Below the pieces are notes generated by a model. The model was given only the letters and a program-made list of their open reading frames with translations, had not been told where the DNA came from and did no database searches. From Halotalea alkalilenta DSM 17697 (GTDB lineage: Bacteria; Pseudomonadota; Gammaproteobacteria; Pseudomonadales; Halomonadaceae), in assembly GCF_000621205.1 (NCBI RefSeq), contig NZ_KK211230.1, positions 70,243 through 134,242 of the forward strand: 64,000 nucleotides of DNA. Direction: 5' to 3'. Shown here piece after piece: positions 40,849 through 50,272 of this stretch (within the stretch, counting starts at the first letter, position 1; every line of letters starts with the position of its first letter). The position numbers and the translations under genes are program-made.

Positions 40849-41672
40849 GGCTCGAGCAGCGCTTCTCGCAGCGCGTTCCAGCTCGCCTCGTCCGGGGCGC
40901 AGATCAGCCCGCCGCCGGTCGCGCGAGGCAGGTAGGGCGTGCCGTCGAAGTGGGCGGAGTAGCCACCGGCCTCGCGGTGCAAAAGCCAGCCCGCGGCATG
41001 GTCCCAGGGCATCAGCTTGTTGTAGAACAGCGCGTGGCTATGGCCTTCGGCGACCAGCCGGTAGTCGTGGGCCGCGCAGCGCAGCATGCTGACCGCGCCG
41101 AGGCGCGAGAGGCGGGAATTGACCCGGCTGCGCAGCGGCTCCTCCAGGTACCCGCTGGAGACGTGCGCCTCCATCTCGCCGAGCGCCACTGGCGATGCCA
41201 CTCGCAGCGGGTGGCGCTGGCCGTCGCTCCCCTCCCGCCAGGCACCGCCGTCGCGCAGCGCGTAGTAGCGCCGCTCGGTGATCGGATCGAGGATCACCCC
41301 GGCGACCACCTCGCCACGCGCGACCACCGCTGCCATCACCCCGAAAAGCGGTGTGCCGGAGGCATAGTTGCGAGTGCCATCGATCGGGTCGAGCACGATG
41401 GCGAGCTCGGCGCTCACGAGCGCCTCGAGCCCTGTCGTGCCTTGCGCCACCGCCTCCTCGCCGATCACCTTCGCGCTGGGGAAGGCCTGCGCCAGCGCGC
41501 TGGTGATCCAGCGCTCGGCGGCCTCGTCCGCCTCGGTGACCAGGTCGAAAGGCCCGCTCTTCTGATGGACCTGCGCCGCCGACAGGCGGCCGAACCGAGG
41601 CATGATCTCCAAACGCGCGGCCTGGAGGAGAATTTCGCCCAGCTGCCCAAGCTTTTGATCATTGAACGACAT
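40845..41672 (-). CDS. Inositol-monophosphatase-family phosphatase
   Basis: 275 residues. Metal-binding motifs: GEEAV (Glu), DPIDGTRNY, and the C-terminal WDHAAG. Members dephosphorylate inositol phosphates, PAP or sugar phosphates in a magnesium-dependent, lithium-sensitive way; the single sequence does not tell which. An ATGATG pair follows GGAGG; the second ATG (41672) has better spacing. Confidence 0.9.
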   Translation of the reverse strand: MSFNDQKLGQLGEILLQAARLEIMPRFGRLSAAQVHQKSGPFDLVTEADEAAERWITSALAQAFPSAKVIGEEAVAQGTTGLEALVSAELAIVLDPIDGTRNYASGTPLFGVMAAVVARGEVVAGVILDPITERRYYALRDGGAWREGSDGQRHPLRVASPVALGEMEAHVSSGYLEEPLRSRVNSRLSRLGAVSMLRCAAHDYRLVAEGHSHALFYNKLMPWDHAAGWLLHREAGGYSAHFDGTPYLPRATGGGLICAPDEASWNALREALLEP

Positions 41673-41813
41673 CATGGCCTCCATCGCGAGTGTCAGCGCC
41701 AGCATAGCACTCTCGCTGACATGCTCTTGAGCGATGGATCGAGCCGATTCGTTTTCGATTGCCTACCACATTGAGATGAGCCGGCTAATGCACAAAGTTG
41801 ATGCATGAAGCGG

Positions 41814-41835
41814 AAAAAAAAGCCCGCTTCGGGCT
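41814..41835 (-). terminator. Terminator-like hairpin upstream of phosphatase gene
   Basis: On the minus strand, AGCCCG-AAG-CGGGCT is followed by a run of about eight T. It lies about 140 bp upstream of the start of the minus-strand phosphatase gene, with no minus-strand gene before it. It could end a small RNA or act as a leader attenuator. A second inverted sequence, AGGAATTTTTTTCCT, is at 41858-41872. Confidence 0.7.
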
Positions 41836-41959
41836 CTTCTTGCGCTGACTTGGTGCTAGGAATTTTTTTCCTGGTAATCGTCGAATTTATATCGTTTTGA
41901 GCGAATCGGAGCTGCATCTCTAATAGCGATTATTCCACTTCGACAAAAGACCACCTCCT

Positions 41960-42643
41960 ATGGGAAAAATCGGTTTCCGCATTCAACAGCATCCTGGCCG
42001 ATCCATCGATGCCGAGACGCTGGTGCAGTACAGCACCGTGGGCAGTGCGCAGATCAGTGACTGCATGGGGCGCCTCTACGGTGCGGTCGGTCTCAAGCCG
42101 TTCCACCGCCCCGGCAGTGCGCGTCTGGTGGGAACCGCCGTCACCGTCAAAGTTCGTCCTGGAGACAACTTGATGATTCACAAAGCGATCGCTCTGGCAG
42201 GGGCGGGCGACGTCATCGTGGTGGACGGTGGAGGGGAGCAGACCAACGCATTGGTCGGGGAGCTGATGTACATGCAGGCGCTCGGTCGCGGCATTGCCGG
42301 TTTCGTGATCGATGGCGCCATCCGCGACGCCGACACCTTCTTCCAGAACGACTTTCCTTGCTTTGGCCGCGGCATCTCGCATCGTGGGCCCTACAAGGAG
42401 GGGCCGGGAGAAATCAATGTACCTGTGTGCATAGGCGGACAGGTCGTCAATGCCGGCGACGTGGTCGTAGGCGATGCCGATGGCGTCGTATTCATCGCTG
42501 CCGCCGATGCGCATCATGTGCTGGCGCAAGCCCTGGAGAAAGAGTCTGCCGAGGACGAGACCAAGAAGAAGATCCTCGGCGGTGGCAGCAACGACAAATC
42601 CTGGATCGATGCGGTCATCGCGCGCAAAGGAGAGGCTCTCTAA
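41960..42643 (+). CDS. RraA-family aldolase (HMG-aldolase type)
   Basis: 227 residues with the catalytic features of 4-hydroxy-4-methyl-2-oxoglutarate aldolase/oxaloacetate decarboxylase: GDVIVVDGG, GELMYMQA and DGAIRD with Arg122-Asp123. It would cleave a 4-hydroxy-2-oxo acid to pyruvate plus a second keto acid. The stop and next start overlap (TAATG). First gene of an aminotransferase/amino-acid-importer operon, so its substrate is probably the keto acid made by the neighbouring transaminase. Confidence 0.88.
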   Translation: MGKIGFRIQQHPGRSIDAETLVQYSTVGSAQISDCMGRLYGAVGLKPFHRPGSARLVGTAVTVKVRPGDNLMIHKAIALAGAGDVIVVDGGGEQTNALVGELMYMQALGRGIAGFVIDGAIRDADTFFQNDFPCFGRGISHRGPYKEGPGEINVPVCIGGQVVNAGDVVVGDADGVVFIAAADAHHVLAQALEKESAEDETKKKILGGGSNDKSWIDAVIARKGEAL

Positions 42644-43848
42644 TGGATGTCATCGCCGAGCGGATCAAACGCATCAAACCCTCGCCCAGCGGCGCCGCTC
42701 GCACGATCATCGCGAAACTGCGCGAGGAGGGCCGCGTCGTCATCGATCTGACCGTGGGCGAGCCCGACTTCCCGACGCCTCGCCACATTCTTGAGGCAGC
42801 CGCCGCCGCTGCGGATCGTGGCGAGACTCGTTATACCCACGTGCAGGGGACGCCTGCCTTGCGGGAGGCCATCCGCCGACAGTTCGTCAATGACTTCGGC
42901 CTGGACTATCCGGTGGCCGATATCATCGTCTCCACCGGTGCCAAGCAGGTGATCTTCAATGGCTTGGCCGCCACTGTGAACGATGGCGATGAGGTCATCA
43001 TCCCAGCGCCCTATTGGGTGTCGTATCCGGACATGGTGTTGCTCAACGGGGGCAAACCGGTACCGGTGTCAGCCTATCCGGAAACGCACTACAAGTTGAC
43101 GCCTGAAGCGCTCGAACGGGCCATTACATCGCGCACGAAATGGCTCTTGCTCAATTCGCCGTGCAACCCGACCGGTGCCTTGTATAGCCGGGCCGAACTG
43201 CTTGCATTGATGAATGTCCTCAGACGTCATCCCCATGTATGGCTGATGACCGACGATATATATGCCCATCTTAATTTCTCCTCTGAGCGCACCGTTCATC
43301 CATTGGAGATCGCGCCGGATCTGAAGACGCGCACGTTGATCGTCAATGGCGTATCCAAGGCGTATGCCATGACCGGCTGGCGCATTGGCTATGGGGCGGG
43401 ACCTGCTGCGCTCATCAAGGCGATGGCGACACTTCAGTCCCAATCCACCTCGGGCACCTCCTCGGTCAGCCAGGCGGCAGCGCTCGAAGCCTTGTCTGGC
43501 CCGCAGGATTGCGTCGCGGAGTTTCGCGACCTCTTCAAAGCGCGGCGCGATGCCGCCGTGGCCGGCTTGTCGAGGGTGCCTGGGCTGGAAGTCGTCCGGC
43601 CGGATGGGGCGTTCTATGTGTATCCCACGTGCACACAGCTGTTGGGCAGGAAAACACCGGAAGGAAAACGTATCGATACCGACGCCGATCTGGTCGCGTA
43701 CTTCATGCGCGAGGCTGGTGTGGCGCTGATCGATGGTACGGCCTATGGCGTGCCCGGTACCTTTCGAGTGTCGTACGCAAATTCGTTGGACAATATCGAA
43801 CGGGCTTGCGTCAACATGCAGCTGGCGGCAAAACGGCTGCTTGCTTAA
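42643..43848 (+). CDS. Class I PLP-dependent aminotransferase
   Basis: 401 residues, aspartate-aminotransferase fold type I, subgroup Ib-like. PLP-binding Lys239 in NGVSKAYAMTGWRIGYG, NSPCNPTGA (171-179), STGAKQVIFN and the C-terminal substrate-carboxylate Arg in FRVSYANS. AAAGGAGAGG lies before the ATG. Coupled to the RraA-like gene by a one-base overlap. Amino donor not determinable; the operon implies an imported polar amino acid. Confidence 0.92.
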   Translation: MDVIAERIKRIKPSPSGAARTIIAKLREEGRVVIDLTVGEPDFPTPRHILEAAAAAADRGETRYTHVQGTPALREAIRRQFVNDFGLDYPVADIIVSTGAKQVIFNGLAATVNDGDEVIIPAPYWVSYPDMVLLNGGKPVPVSAYPETHYKLTPEALERAITSRTKWLLLNSPCNPTGALYSRAELLALMNVLRRHPHVWLMTDDIYAHLNFSSERTVHPLEIAPDLKTRTLIVNGVSKAYAMTGWRIGYGAGPAALIKAMATLQSQSTSGTSSVSQAAALEALSGPQDCVAEFRDLFKARRDAAVAGLSRVPGLEVVRPDGAFYVYPTCTQLLGRKTPEGKRIDTDADLVAYFMREAGVALIDGTAYGVPGTFRVSYANSLDNIERACVNMQLAAKRLLA

Positions 43849-43876
43849 TCATCCATATTCAAAGGTGAAAACAATA

Positions 43877-44701
43877 ATGTCATATACCTTCCTATTCCGC
43901 TCTTTGATGGCGCTGTCGCTGCTCGGATCGATTCCGGCCGTCCATGCCGACCAGCTCGATGACGTGAAGTCTTCTGGTGTGCTGAACTGCGGCACGCTGG
44001 GTACGTCTCAGCCATTCAGTTTCCAGGATAACGATACTCGCCAGCTCGTTGGCTTCGATGTCGACATATGCAAGTTGGTGGCCGATAAGCTGGGTGTCGA
44101 TGTTCGATTCAAGATGATGTCGGTGGCTGCCCGCGTGCCGGAATTGAACGAAAAGCGTGTGGATATCATCGCCGCCAACTTGGGCTATACCCCAGCGCGA
44201 GCCGAGCAGATCGCGTTCAGTCATCAATATTTTGCAAGTCGGCAGATGCTGATGGTCCGACAGGAATCGAACATCGAGTCGATCGAGCAGCTCGATGGGC
44301 GGCGCATTGGTGCGGTAAAAGGCTCCAGTTCCGAGCGCGACATCAAAAATCGCCTGCCCAATTCCACCGTCACCGGCTATGCCGACGGTTCGGCCACCTA
44401 TCTTGCCTTGCAGCAGAAGAAGATCGATGCCCAGTACGGCTCGGAGGCTGGTCTGATGAGGTTCGTTCAACAGGCACCTGCCAATAGTCCGCTGGCGCTG
44501 ATCGAGACCGCGGTCTTCGTCGAGCCTTGGGGCCTGGGCATTCGCAAGAATGAACCTGAATTCCTGGCGGCGGTAAATCAGATTCTGGTCGAGGCCGATG
44601 CGTCCGGAGAGATTACTGAGATCTTCGATAAGTGGTTTGGGGCTGACACCCCCTACGCGATGCAACGTGCCTACGAGGTCGAACCGATTACCAGTCTGTA
44701 A
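43877..44701 (+). CDS. Amino-acid ABC transporter substrate-binding protein (family 3)
   Basis: 274 residues with signal peptide ending AVHADQ. Mature start DDVKSSGVLNCGTLGTSQPFSF, then QLVGFDVDICKLVADKLGV and the family's FDKWFG near the C-terminus. AAGGTG precedes the ATG at 43877. A 9-bp hairpin lies between this gene and the permease, as often seen after highly expressed binding-protein genes. Confidence 0.92.
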   Translation: MSYTFLFRSLMALSLLGSIPAVHADQLDDVKSSGVLNCGTLGTSQPFSFQDNDTRQLVGFDVDICKLVADKLGVDVRFKMMSVAARVPELNEKRVDIIAANLGYTPARAEQIAFSHQYFASRQMLMVRQESNIESIEQLDGRRIGAVKGSSSERDIKNRLPNSTVTGYADGSATYLALQQKKIDAQYGSEAGLMRFVQQAPANSPLALIETAVFVEPWGLGIRKNEPEFLAAVNQILVEADASGEITEIFDKWFGADTPYAMQRAYEVEPITSL

Positions 44702-44714
44702 GCTCCAGCGTTTC

Positions 44715-44749
44715 GTCTGCGAGAGCGAGCGAGTCAAGGCCTCGCAGAC
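44715..44749 (+). other. Intercistronic hairpin between binding-protein and permease genes
   Basis: GTCTGCGAG (44715-44723) pairs perfectly with CTCGCAGAC (44741-44749), with a 17-nt loop and no T-run. In such operons hairpins at this site protect the binding-protein mRNA from 3' decay, raising its level above that of the permeases; role here is inferred from position. Confidence 0.7.
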
Positions 44750-44798
44750 CCGCTGAAAGGCAGAGGGCATTTCAGTCGACCAAGGAAATCGAAGGCAT

Positions 44799-45485
44799 AT
44801 GTACTTACTGGAAGCGCAATACCTATACCAGATGCTGGGCGGTATGGTGACTACCATCCAGCTTTTCATCGTGTCATGGGTGCTGGCCTTTTCGGTCGCA
44901 TTGACATTGGTGGTCATCCGCGCAACCGAGTGGTCGGTTGCGCGCTGGCTAGTCGACGCTTATGTGGAATATCACCGCAACGTGCCTCTTCTGGTGCATG
45001 TCTTGTTCTGGTACTTCGGAATGCCAGAGTTGCTACCTGAGAGTGTCCGCGGTTGGCTCTATCAGCATAATGCGGAGATGTCGTTAGCGGCGATCGCGCT
45101 GGGTCTGGGGGCTGCCGCTTACATCGCCGAAGATATTCGCAGTGGGCTGCGTGCCATTCCCGATACGCAGTTCGAGGCGGCTCGGGCGATGGGTGCGAAC
45201 TACTTGCAGGGTATGCGCTATGTGATCATTCCACAGGCGCTACGCCATGCGGTTCCTGCGTTGATCGGACGTGCGCTTCTGCTGTTCAAGAACACCAGTG
45301 TGACGATGGCCATCGGCGTAGCCGAGCTCACTTACCAAGCGCGTGAAATCGAGAACGACACTTACCGTACCTTTGCCACTTACGGTGCTGCAACGGCGAT
45401 GTATCTGGCCGGCGCCTTCCTGATCATGTTCATTGGTGCGCGCATCCACGCGTATTACGCGATAAGCGGAGGGCGCAATGCTTGA
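44799..45485 (+). CDS. Polar amino-acid ABC transporter permease 1
   Basis: 228 residues, HisQ/HisM family, five membrane helices. VSWVLAFSVALTLVVIR, EYHRNVPLLVHVLFWYF and the coupling loop EAARAMGANYLQGMRYVIIPQALR are typical. Overlaps the next permease gene by 8 bp. Confidence 0.92.
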   Translation: MYLLEAQYLYQMLGGMVTTIQLFIVSWVLAFSVALTLVVIRATEWSVARWLVDAYVEYHRNVPLLVHVLFWYFGMPELLPESVRGWLYQHNAEMSLAAIALGLGAAAYIAEDIRSGLRAIPDTQFEAARAMGANYLQGMRYVIIPQALRHAVPALIGRALLLFKNTSVTMAIGVAELTYQAREIENDTYRTFATYGAATAMYLAGAFLIMFIGARIHAYYAISGGRNA

Positions 45486-46167
45486 GATCGTCCGTGAATA
45501 CTGGCCAATGCTCTTGGTTGGGCAATACCCGAACGGCCCGCTGGGCGGCCTGGCGCTGACATTGATCGTCGCTGTCCTGGGACTGGCCTTCTCCCTCCCA
45601 CTGTCACTTCTGATTGCGCTGGCGCGAGTCAGCCCGGTGAAATGGTTGTCGTTCGTGACCGCCCAGTTCGTGAGGGTCATACGCGGCATCCCGCTTCTGA
45701 TGCTGATCTTCTGGGCCTATTTCGTGGTGCCCAAGCTGATCGGCAGTTCGGTCAGTGGGTTCACGACGCTAGTGTGCGCATTAGTGGTCTATCAGGCCGC
45801 CTATCTCGCTGAGGTCATCCGCGCGGGTATTGAAGCCATTCCATCCGGGCAGATCGAAGCGTCACGCTCGATGGGGTCGAGCTACATGTTGACGATGCGA
45901 AAGGTCATTCTTCCTCAGGCGTTGCTCAATGTGCTGCCGAGTATGACCAACCAGTTCGTTTCGACCATCAAGGAAACTTCGCTGGGGTATGTCATCAGTG
46001 TCAATGAGCTCACTTTTTCCGCCAATCAGGTGAATAATTTGGTGCTCACGCAACCTCTGCAGGTCTTCGGTGTGTTGGCGGTGGTGTATTTCATTGTGTG
46101 CTTTAGCCTCAGTCGTAGCTTGAGGTGGCTGGATATGCGCATACGCCGCTCTCGTGCCATGGCCTGA
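45478..46167 (+). CDS. Polar amino-acid ABC transporter permease 2
   Basis: 229 residues, same family. [22 protein letters not shown], and the coupling loop [25 protein letters not shown]. Forms a heterodimer channel with permease 1. Confidence 0.92.
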   Translation: MLEIVREYWPMLLVGQYPNGPLGGLALTLIVAVLGLAFSLPLSLLIALARVSPVKWLSFVTAQFVRVIRGIPLLMLIFWAYFVVPKLIGSSVSGFTTLVCALVVYQAAYLAEVIRAGIEAIPSGQIEASRSMGSSYMLTMRKVILPQALLNVLPSMTNQFVSTIKETSLGYVISVNELTFSANQVNNLVLTQPLQVFGVLAVVYFIVCFSLSRSLRWLDMRIRRSRAMA

Positions 46168-46186
46168 ATGGAAAAGAGAAACGATA

Positions 46187-46915
46187 ATGATAAAGATGGA
46201 AAAAGTGAGTAAATGGTTCGGTCAACACCAGGTGCTGAATGATATCGACCTGTCCTTGAACAAGGGAGAGGTGGTAGTGATATGTGGACCGTCAGGCTCG
46301 GGTAAGTCGACGCTGATACGTACGATAAATCGTTTGGAAAGTATCCAGGGTGGAAGGATAGAAGTCGACGGTGAGGATGTTTATGCCGGTCATATGAATG
46401 TGAATTCGTTACGCCAGAAGATAGGCTTCGTCTTTCAGCAGTTCAATTTGTTTCCACACATGACCGTGTTGGACAATGTAATGTTTGGGTTGGTGAACAT
46501 ACAAAAACGTTCGAAAAAAGAGTCTATGGAAAGAGCCAGGTCATTGTTGGATAGGGTGGGGTTGCTTGAAAAAATAAATGCATACCCTGGCGCGCTTTCT
46601 GGTGGTCAACAACAGCGTGTGGCGATTGCGCGTGCACTGGCACAGCAGCCACCGGTGATGCTCTTCGATGAGCCCACCAGTGCGCTGGACCCTGAAATGG
46701 TGGGCGAAGTACTGCAGGTAATGAAAGAACTGGCCAAGGAGGGGATGACAATGGTGTGCGTGACTCATGAGATGGGATTTGCCCGTGAGGTGGCCGATCG
46801 GGTGGTGTTCATGGATGCCGGGCAGATTCAGGAAATCGCCGATCCTGAAACTTTCTTCACCTCGCCGCAGCACCCGCGCGCGCAGCGCTTCCTGAGCGAC
46901 GTGCACATACGGTGA
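46187..46915 (+). CDS. Polar amino-acid ABC transporter ATPase
   Basis: 242 residues, GlnQ/HisP type. Walker [11 protein letters not shown]-loop [12 protein letters not shown], signature LSGGQQQR, Walker [13 protein letters not shown] and [14 protein letters not shown] are complete. I prefer the ATG at 46187 ([11 protein letters not shown]) over upstream codons. Part of this gene (about 46200-46600) is noticeably less GC-rich than its neighbours. Confidence 0.93.
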   Translation: MIKMEKVSKWFGQHQVLNDIDLSLNKGEVVVICGPSGSGKSTLIRTINRLESIQGGRIEVDGEDVYAGHMNVNSLRQKIGFVFQQFNLFPHMTVLDNVMFGLVNIQKRSKKESMERARSLLDRVGLLEKINAYPGALSGGQQQRVAIARALAQQPPVMLFDEPTSALDPEMVGEVLQVMKELAKEGMTMVCVTHEMGFAREVADRVVFMDAGQIQEIADPETFFTSPQHPRAQRFLSDVHIR

Positions 46916-47006
46916 CTCTACTGGGCCGGAGGCTGGCTCACTGGCGAGCCCGACAGTGGATGCGGTATCGTCATGCTTTGGGCGAAATCCCGCGCCGACC
47001 CGGAAG

Positions 47007-47930
47007 ATGATGTATACGCTCAAGCAAATCGAGGCTTTCTACTGGAGCTGCCTGCTGGGCAGTTTCAGTGCATCTTCCAAGAAGCTGCATGCTACCCAAT
47101 CCGCGGTCGCCAAGCGTGTGGCCGAGTTGGAGTCCTTCGTCGGCAGGCCGCTTCTCGAACGCTCGACGCCCTTTACCTTGACGCCTGCCGGTCAGCAACT
47201 GTTCTCCTTCGCCCAGGAAATGCTGGAGCTGAACAGTCGAATCATCGACCGCATGGCCGACCCGAGCGGTCTCGAGGGAATAGTGCAGCTTGGGGCGACC
47301 GAGCTGATTGGTCTGACCTGGCTGGCGACGTTGATCCATGAGGTGCGCAGCCGCTATCCCAAGCTGCAGCTGCTGCCTGAACTGGATGGTGGCATCACGC
47401 TCTACGAGAGGCTGCGGCGCAACGAGATCGATGTTGCCATTCTCCCTGGCCCGTTCTGGAGCTATGAGTTCGACTCGATCTACCTCGGGGCCGTGCAGAA
47501 GGCCTGGATGGTGAGTCCTTCACTGGGAATCGATGCTGGCGCGACGTTGTCGCCTAATGATCTCACCCACTATCCAATCATCTCTCAACCCGCCTCATCC
47601 GCTGCGGCACACATGTATGACGCCTGGTATGCCAAGGCTGGCTTGGCTTTCGAGCGGGTAATCACTTGCAACAATCTGGGCATGATCGCCAAGTTGACCA
47701 TGATGGGGCTGGGGATCAGCCATCTACAGCAGACGTACTTCCAACCACTGGTGGAGGCCGGACTGTTGCAGCAGCTCGACGTGCAACCACCCCTGCCAGA
47801 AGTCTGCTACTACGCGGTGTTCCGAAAGCGTTCGATCAACCCGGTCACCACCAAGTTGATCGAACTGATGCAGGAGGTCTGCGACTTCGACGTTGCTGGC
47901 TCATTTCTGCCGCAGGTAGTCACGCGCTAG
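47007..47930 (+). CDS. LysR-family transcriptional regulator
   Basis: 307 residues. Helix-turn-helix in LGSFSASSKKLHATQSAVAKRVAELE (about 15-40), then the effector domain. MMYTLKQIEAFYW start follows GGAAG. It is downstream of and co-directional with the aminotransferase/amino-acid-importer operon and probably regulates it. Confidence 0.88.
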   Translation: MMYTLKQIEAFYWSCLLGSFSASSKKLHATQSAVAKRVAELESFVGRPLLERSTPFTLTPAGQQLFSFAQEMLELNSRIIDRMADPSGLEGIVQLGATELIGLTWLATLIHEVRSRYPKLQLLPELDGGITLYERLRRNEIDVAILPGPFWSYEFDSIYLGAVQKAWMVSPSLGIDAGATLSPNDLTHYPIISQPASSAAAHMYDAWYAKAGLAFERVITCNNLGMIAKLTMMGLGISHLQQTYFQPLVEAGLLQQLDVQPPLPEVCYYAVFRKRSINPVTTKLIELMQEVCDFDVAGSFLPQVVTR

Positions 47931-48050
47931 CGTCCAGCATCCTCAATGGCTCGTCACAGCTCACTGATGAGCTGATCGAACCCTTCCAAGTGCAGAGCCG
48001 GAATCGCCTGGCCCCCAGACATGGGGGCCGGCGACGGTTCCCGTGCAGGG

Positions 48051-48398
48051 TTAGCTGGCCTCTGCCGTGGCCACGAGCTCGAGCAGCGTGCCTTCGCCGA
48101 GATCGCTCACGCCCAGGGTGGCGCGGGCAGGCAGGTGCTCCGCTCCGAACCACTGGGTCCAGACTTCGTTCATCGCCTTCTTCTGGCCGAGGTCGGTGAC
48201 GTAGAGCGTGGCCGCTACCACCTTGCTCTTGTCGCTGCCGAGCTCGGCCAGGTAGCGCTCGAGCTTGGCGAGCACCTGCTGGGTCTGGCCGGCCATGTCG
48301 GCGCTGGAGTCGTCAGCGGTGATACCGCCGAAGAAGATCAGCCCGTTGGTACGTACTGCGCGATGCATGATGGGGGTGGGGATGTGACGTTCGATCAT
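48051..48398 (-). CDS. RidA-family enamine/imine deaminase
   Basis: 115 residues, YjgF/YER057c/UK114 fold. LYVTDLGQKKAMNEVW and the PARATLGVSDLGEGTLLELVATA segment place it in the family; an Arg in PARAT is the usual 105-Arg equivalent that binds the carboxylate. AAGGAAG precedes the ATG at 48398. It is the last gene of an operon containing a flavin amine oxidase, whose imine products RidA proteins hydrolyse. Confidence 0.9.
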   Translation of the reverse strand: MIERHIPTPIMHRAVRTNGLIFFGGITADDSSADMAGQTQQVLAKLERYLAELGSDKSKVVAATLYVTDLGQKKAMNEVWTQWFGAEHLPARATLGVSDLGEGTLLELVATAEAS

Positions 48399-48542
48399 CG
48401 TACTTCCTTGGTGTGGTGGGTGGGGTGGTGTCAGGCGGCGGCCCGGACGTCGATGTCGGCGCCGGGTGCCGCGATTGCCTGGTGAAGCGGGTAGTCGCAA
48501 AGGCGACGGTCGGTAGTCGTGACCAGCGTTCGCCGAGCCGCT

Positions 48543-49976
48543 TCAATCGACTTCGGTCTTCGCTGCACGGGGCTCGGGGATCTCGAGCTCCGCCAGCTGG
48601 CCGAGGGTGATCGGCTTGATCGGCGAGCGCAGCCGGTAGTAGCCCACCTCGGCGGTCGGTCGGCCCTGGGTTTCGCCGATCAGCTCGGCGACGGTGAGCC
48701 CGCACATCCGCCCCTGGCAGGGTCCCATCCCGCAGCGCAGGAACGCCTTGAGCTGGTTGGGGCCGCTGCAGCCCGCGCGGACCGCGGCGCGTATCTGGCC
48801 TGCGTCGATCTCTTCGCAGCGGCACACCAGGGTCTCGTCGCTGGGCCGGCGCCAGGCCTCATTGGGACGGTAGAGGGCGTCGAGGAATGGTCGTATACGC
48901 AATTCGCGAGCGAGCGCGCGGCGCAGCGGACGGGCGATCTCGTCACGCCGGGCTGCGGTGATCGCGCCGAGCCGGGCCGCGACCTGGAGCGCGCTTAGCC
49001 GGCCCTGCAGTTTCGACGCCTCGGCGCCGACGATGCCGCCGCCGTCGCCGGCGAAGAAGATGTCCTGCGCGTCGCTTTCGCCCCACGGGTCGAGCTCCGG
49101 CACCCAGCAGAGCTGGTCCTCGCGCCAGCGGTGGCGGCAGCTCAGCGCGCGGCTGAGCTGGACGTTGGGTACCACCCCCTGATGCAGCAGCAGGGTCTTG
49201 GCGTTGATCTCCTGCCACTGGCCCTGGCGCTTGAAACCGACCCGCTCGAGCTGGCCGTCGCCCTCGGCGCGCAGCGCCTCGACCCCGCGCACGATGTTCA
49301 CCCCGTGGCGGCGCAGCTCGCGGATCAGCTTGATCCCCTTGAGCAGGTAGTCCGGTGCGCCGAGCGCCGTAGCCAAGTAGGGCGCGGCGCGGCGCAAGGC
49401 GTCTTTCGGCGAGGTGTCGAGCAGCGCGGCCACCGGCACGCCGGCGCGCAGGTACTGGGCCGCCACCAGCAGCAGCAGCGGTCCGCTGCCCGCCAGTACC
49501 AGCGGTTGATCCAGCGCCACCCCTGAGCTCTTCAGCAGCACCTGGGCGGCGCCCGCGCCCATTACGCCCGGCAGGGTCCAGCCGGGAACCGGGAACGGCC
49601 GCTCCTGGGCGCCGCTGGCGACGATCACTTGGCTTGCCTGGGTCAAGGCGGCCCGGCCGCGGGAGAGGGTGCCGAGCTCCCGCTCGCGGTTGAGTTGCCA
49701 AAGCGTATGCTCGGGACGGTAGTCGATCAGTCCCGCCTCGATGCCTTGGCGCAGCGATTCGATCAGCTCGCCGCCGCGCCAGTAGTCCGCGCCGAGCAGG
49801 CTGCGCTCGCGCAGCGGCGTGGATTCGAGCGCGCGATAGATCTGGCCGCCGGGAGCGCCCTGCTCATCGAACAGCCGGCAAGGCACTCCGTGGCTTGCCG
49901 CTTCGACCGCGGCCGAGAGCCCGGCCGGCCCGGCACCGATGATCGCGAGCCCGAGCTTCTGACCTTCGGCGCTCAT
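48543..49976 (-). CDS. FAD/[2Fe-2S] oxidoreductase subunit (HcnB/OoxA-like)
   Basis: 477 residues. N-terminal FAD motif IIGAGPAGLSAAVEA (about 12-26), a second NAD(P)-like site (VLAGSGPLLLLVA), then a C-terminal BFD-like [2Fe-2S] region with C-R-C, and CGMGPC-Q-GRMC-type cysteines at about 400-440. This composition matches HcnB, opine oxidase A and the alpha subunit of hydroxyproline dehydrogenases. Start overlaps the preceding stop by ATGA. Electron-transfer subunit of a three-component dehydrogenase. Confidence 0.9.
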   Translation of the reverse strand: MSAEGQKLGLAIIGAGPAGLSAAVEAASHGVPCRLFDEQGAPGGQIYRALESTPLRERSLLGADYWRGGELIESLRQGIEAGLIDYRPEHTLWQLNRERELGTLSRGRAALTQASQVIVASGAQERPFPVPGWTLPGVMGAGAAQVLLKSSGVALDQPLVLAGSGPLLLLVAAQYLRAGVPVAALLDTSPKDALRRAAPYLATALGAPDYLLKGIKLIRELRRHGVNIVRGVEALRAEGDGQLERVGFKRQGQWQEINAKTLLLHQGVVPNVQLSRALSCRHRWREDQLCWVPELDPWGESDAQDIFFAGDGGGIVGAEASKLQGRLSALQVAARLGAITAARRDEIARPLRRALARELRIRPFLDALYRPNEAWRRPSDETLVCRCEEIDAGQIRAAVRAGCSGPNQLKAFLRCGMGPCQGRMCGLTVAELIGETQGRPTAEVGYYRLRSPIKPITLGQLAELEIPEPRAAKTEVD

Positions 49977-50272
49977 GGGGTGATCTCCGCCGCGCCGAGC
50001 TGACGCTCGATGCGCATGCCGTCGCGGACCTGCACCTGGCAGCCCTGCTGGTTGGGCACGCCATCCACTACCAGCAGGCAGTCGAAGCATACCCCCATCA
50101 TGCAGTAGGGCCCCCGCGGCGCCGCGCTGACCGGGGTGGTCCTGAAGCTCTTGATCCCCGCCGCGAGCAGCGCGCTGGCGACGCTGTCGCCCTGGCGTGC
50201 ACTGATCTCGCGCTGCTCGAAGTGCAGGGTGAGAGTGGGTCGCGAATCAGGCGACGACAGTCGTGTGGGCAT
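49973..50272 (-). CDS. [2Fe-2S] ferredoxin-like small subunit (HcnA-like)
   Basis: 99 residues. RQGDSVASALLAAG start and CMMGVCFDC cysteines are typical of the HcnA/SoxD-like iron-sulfur subunit. Overlaps the upstream flavoenzyme gene by 26 bp and the downstream one by 4 bp, so stoichiometric synthesis is likely. Confidence 0.9.
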   Translation of the reverse strand: MPTRLSSPDSRPTLTLHFEQREISARQGDSVASALLAAGIKSFRTTPVSAAPRGPYCMMGVCFDCLLVVDGVPNQQGCQVQVRDGMRIERQLGAAEITP

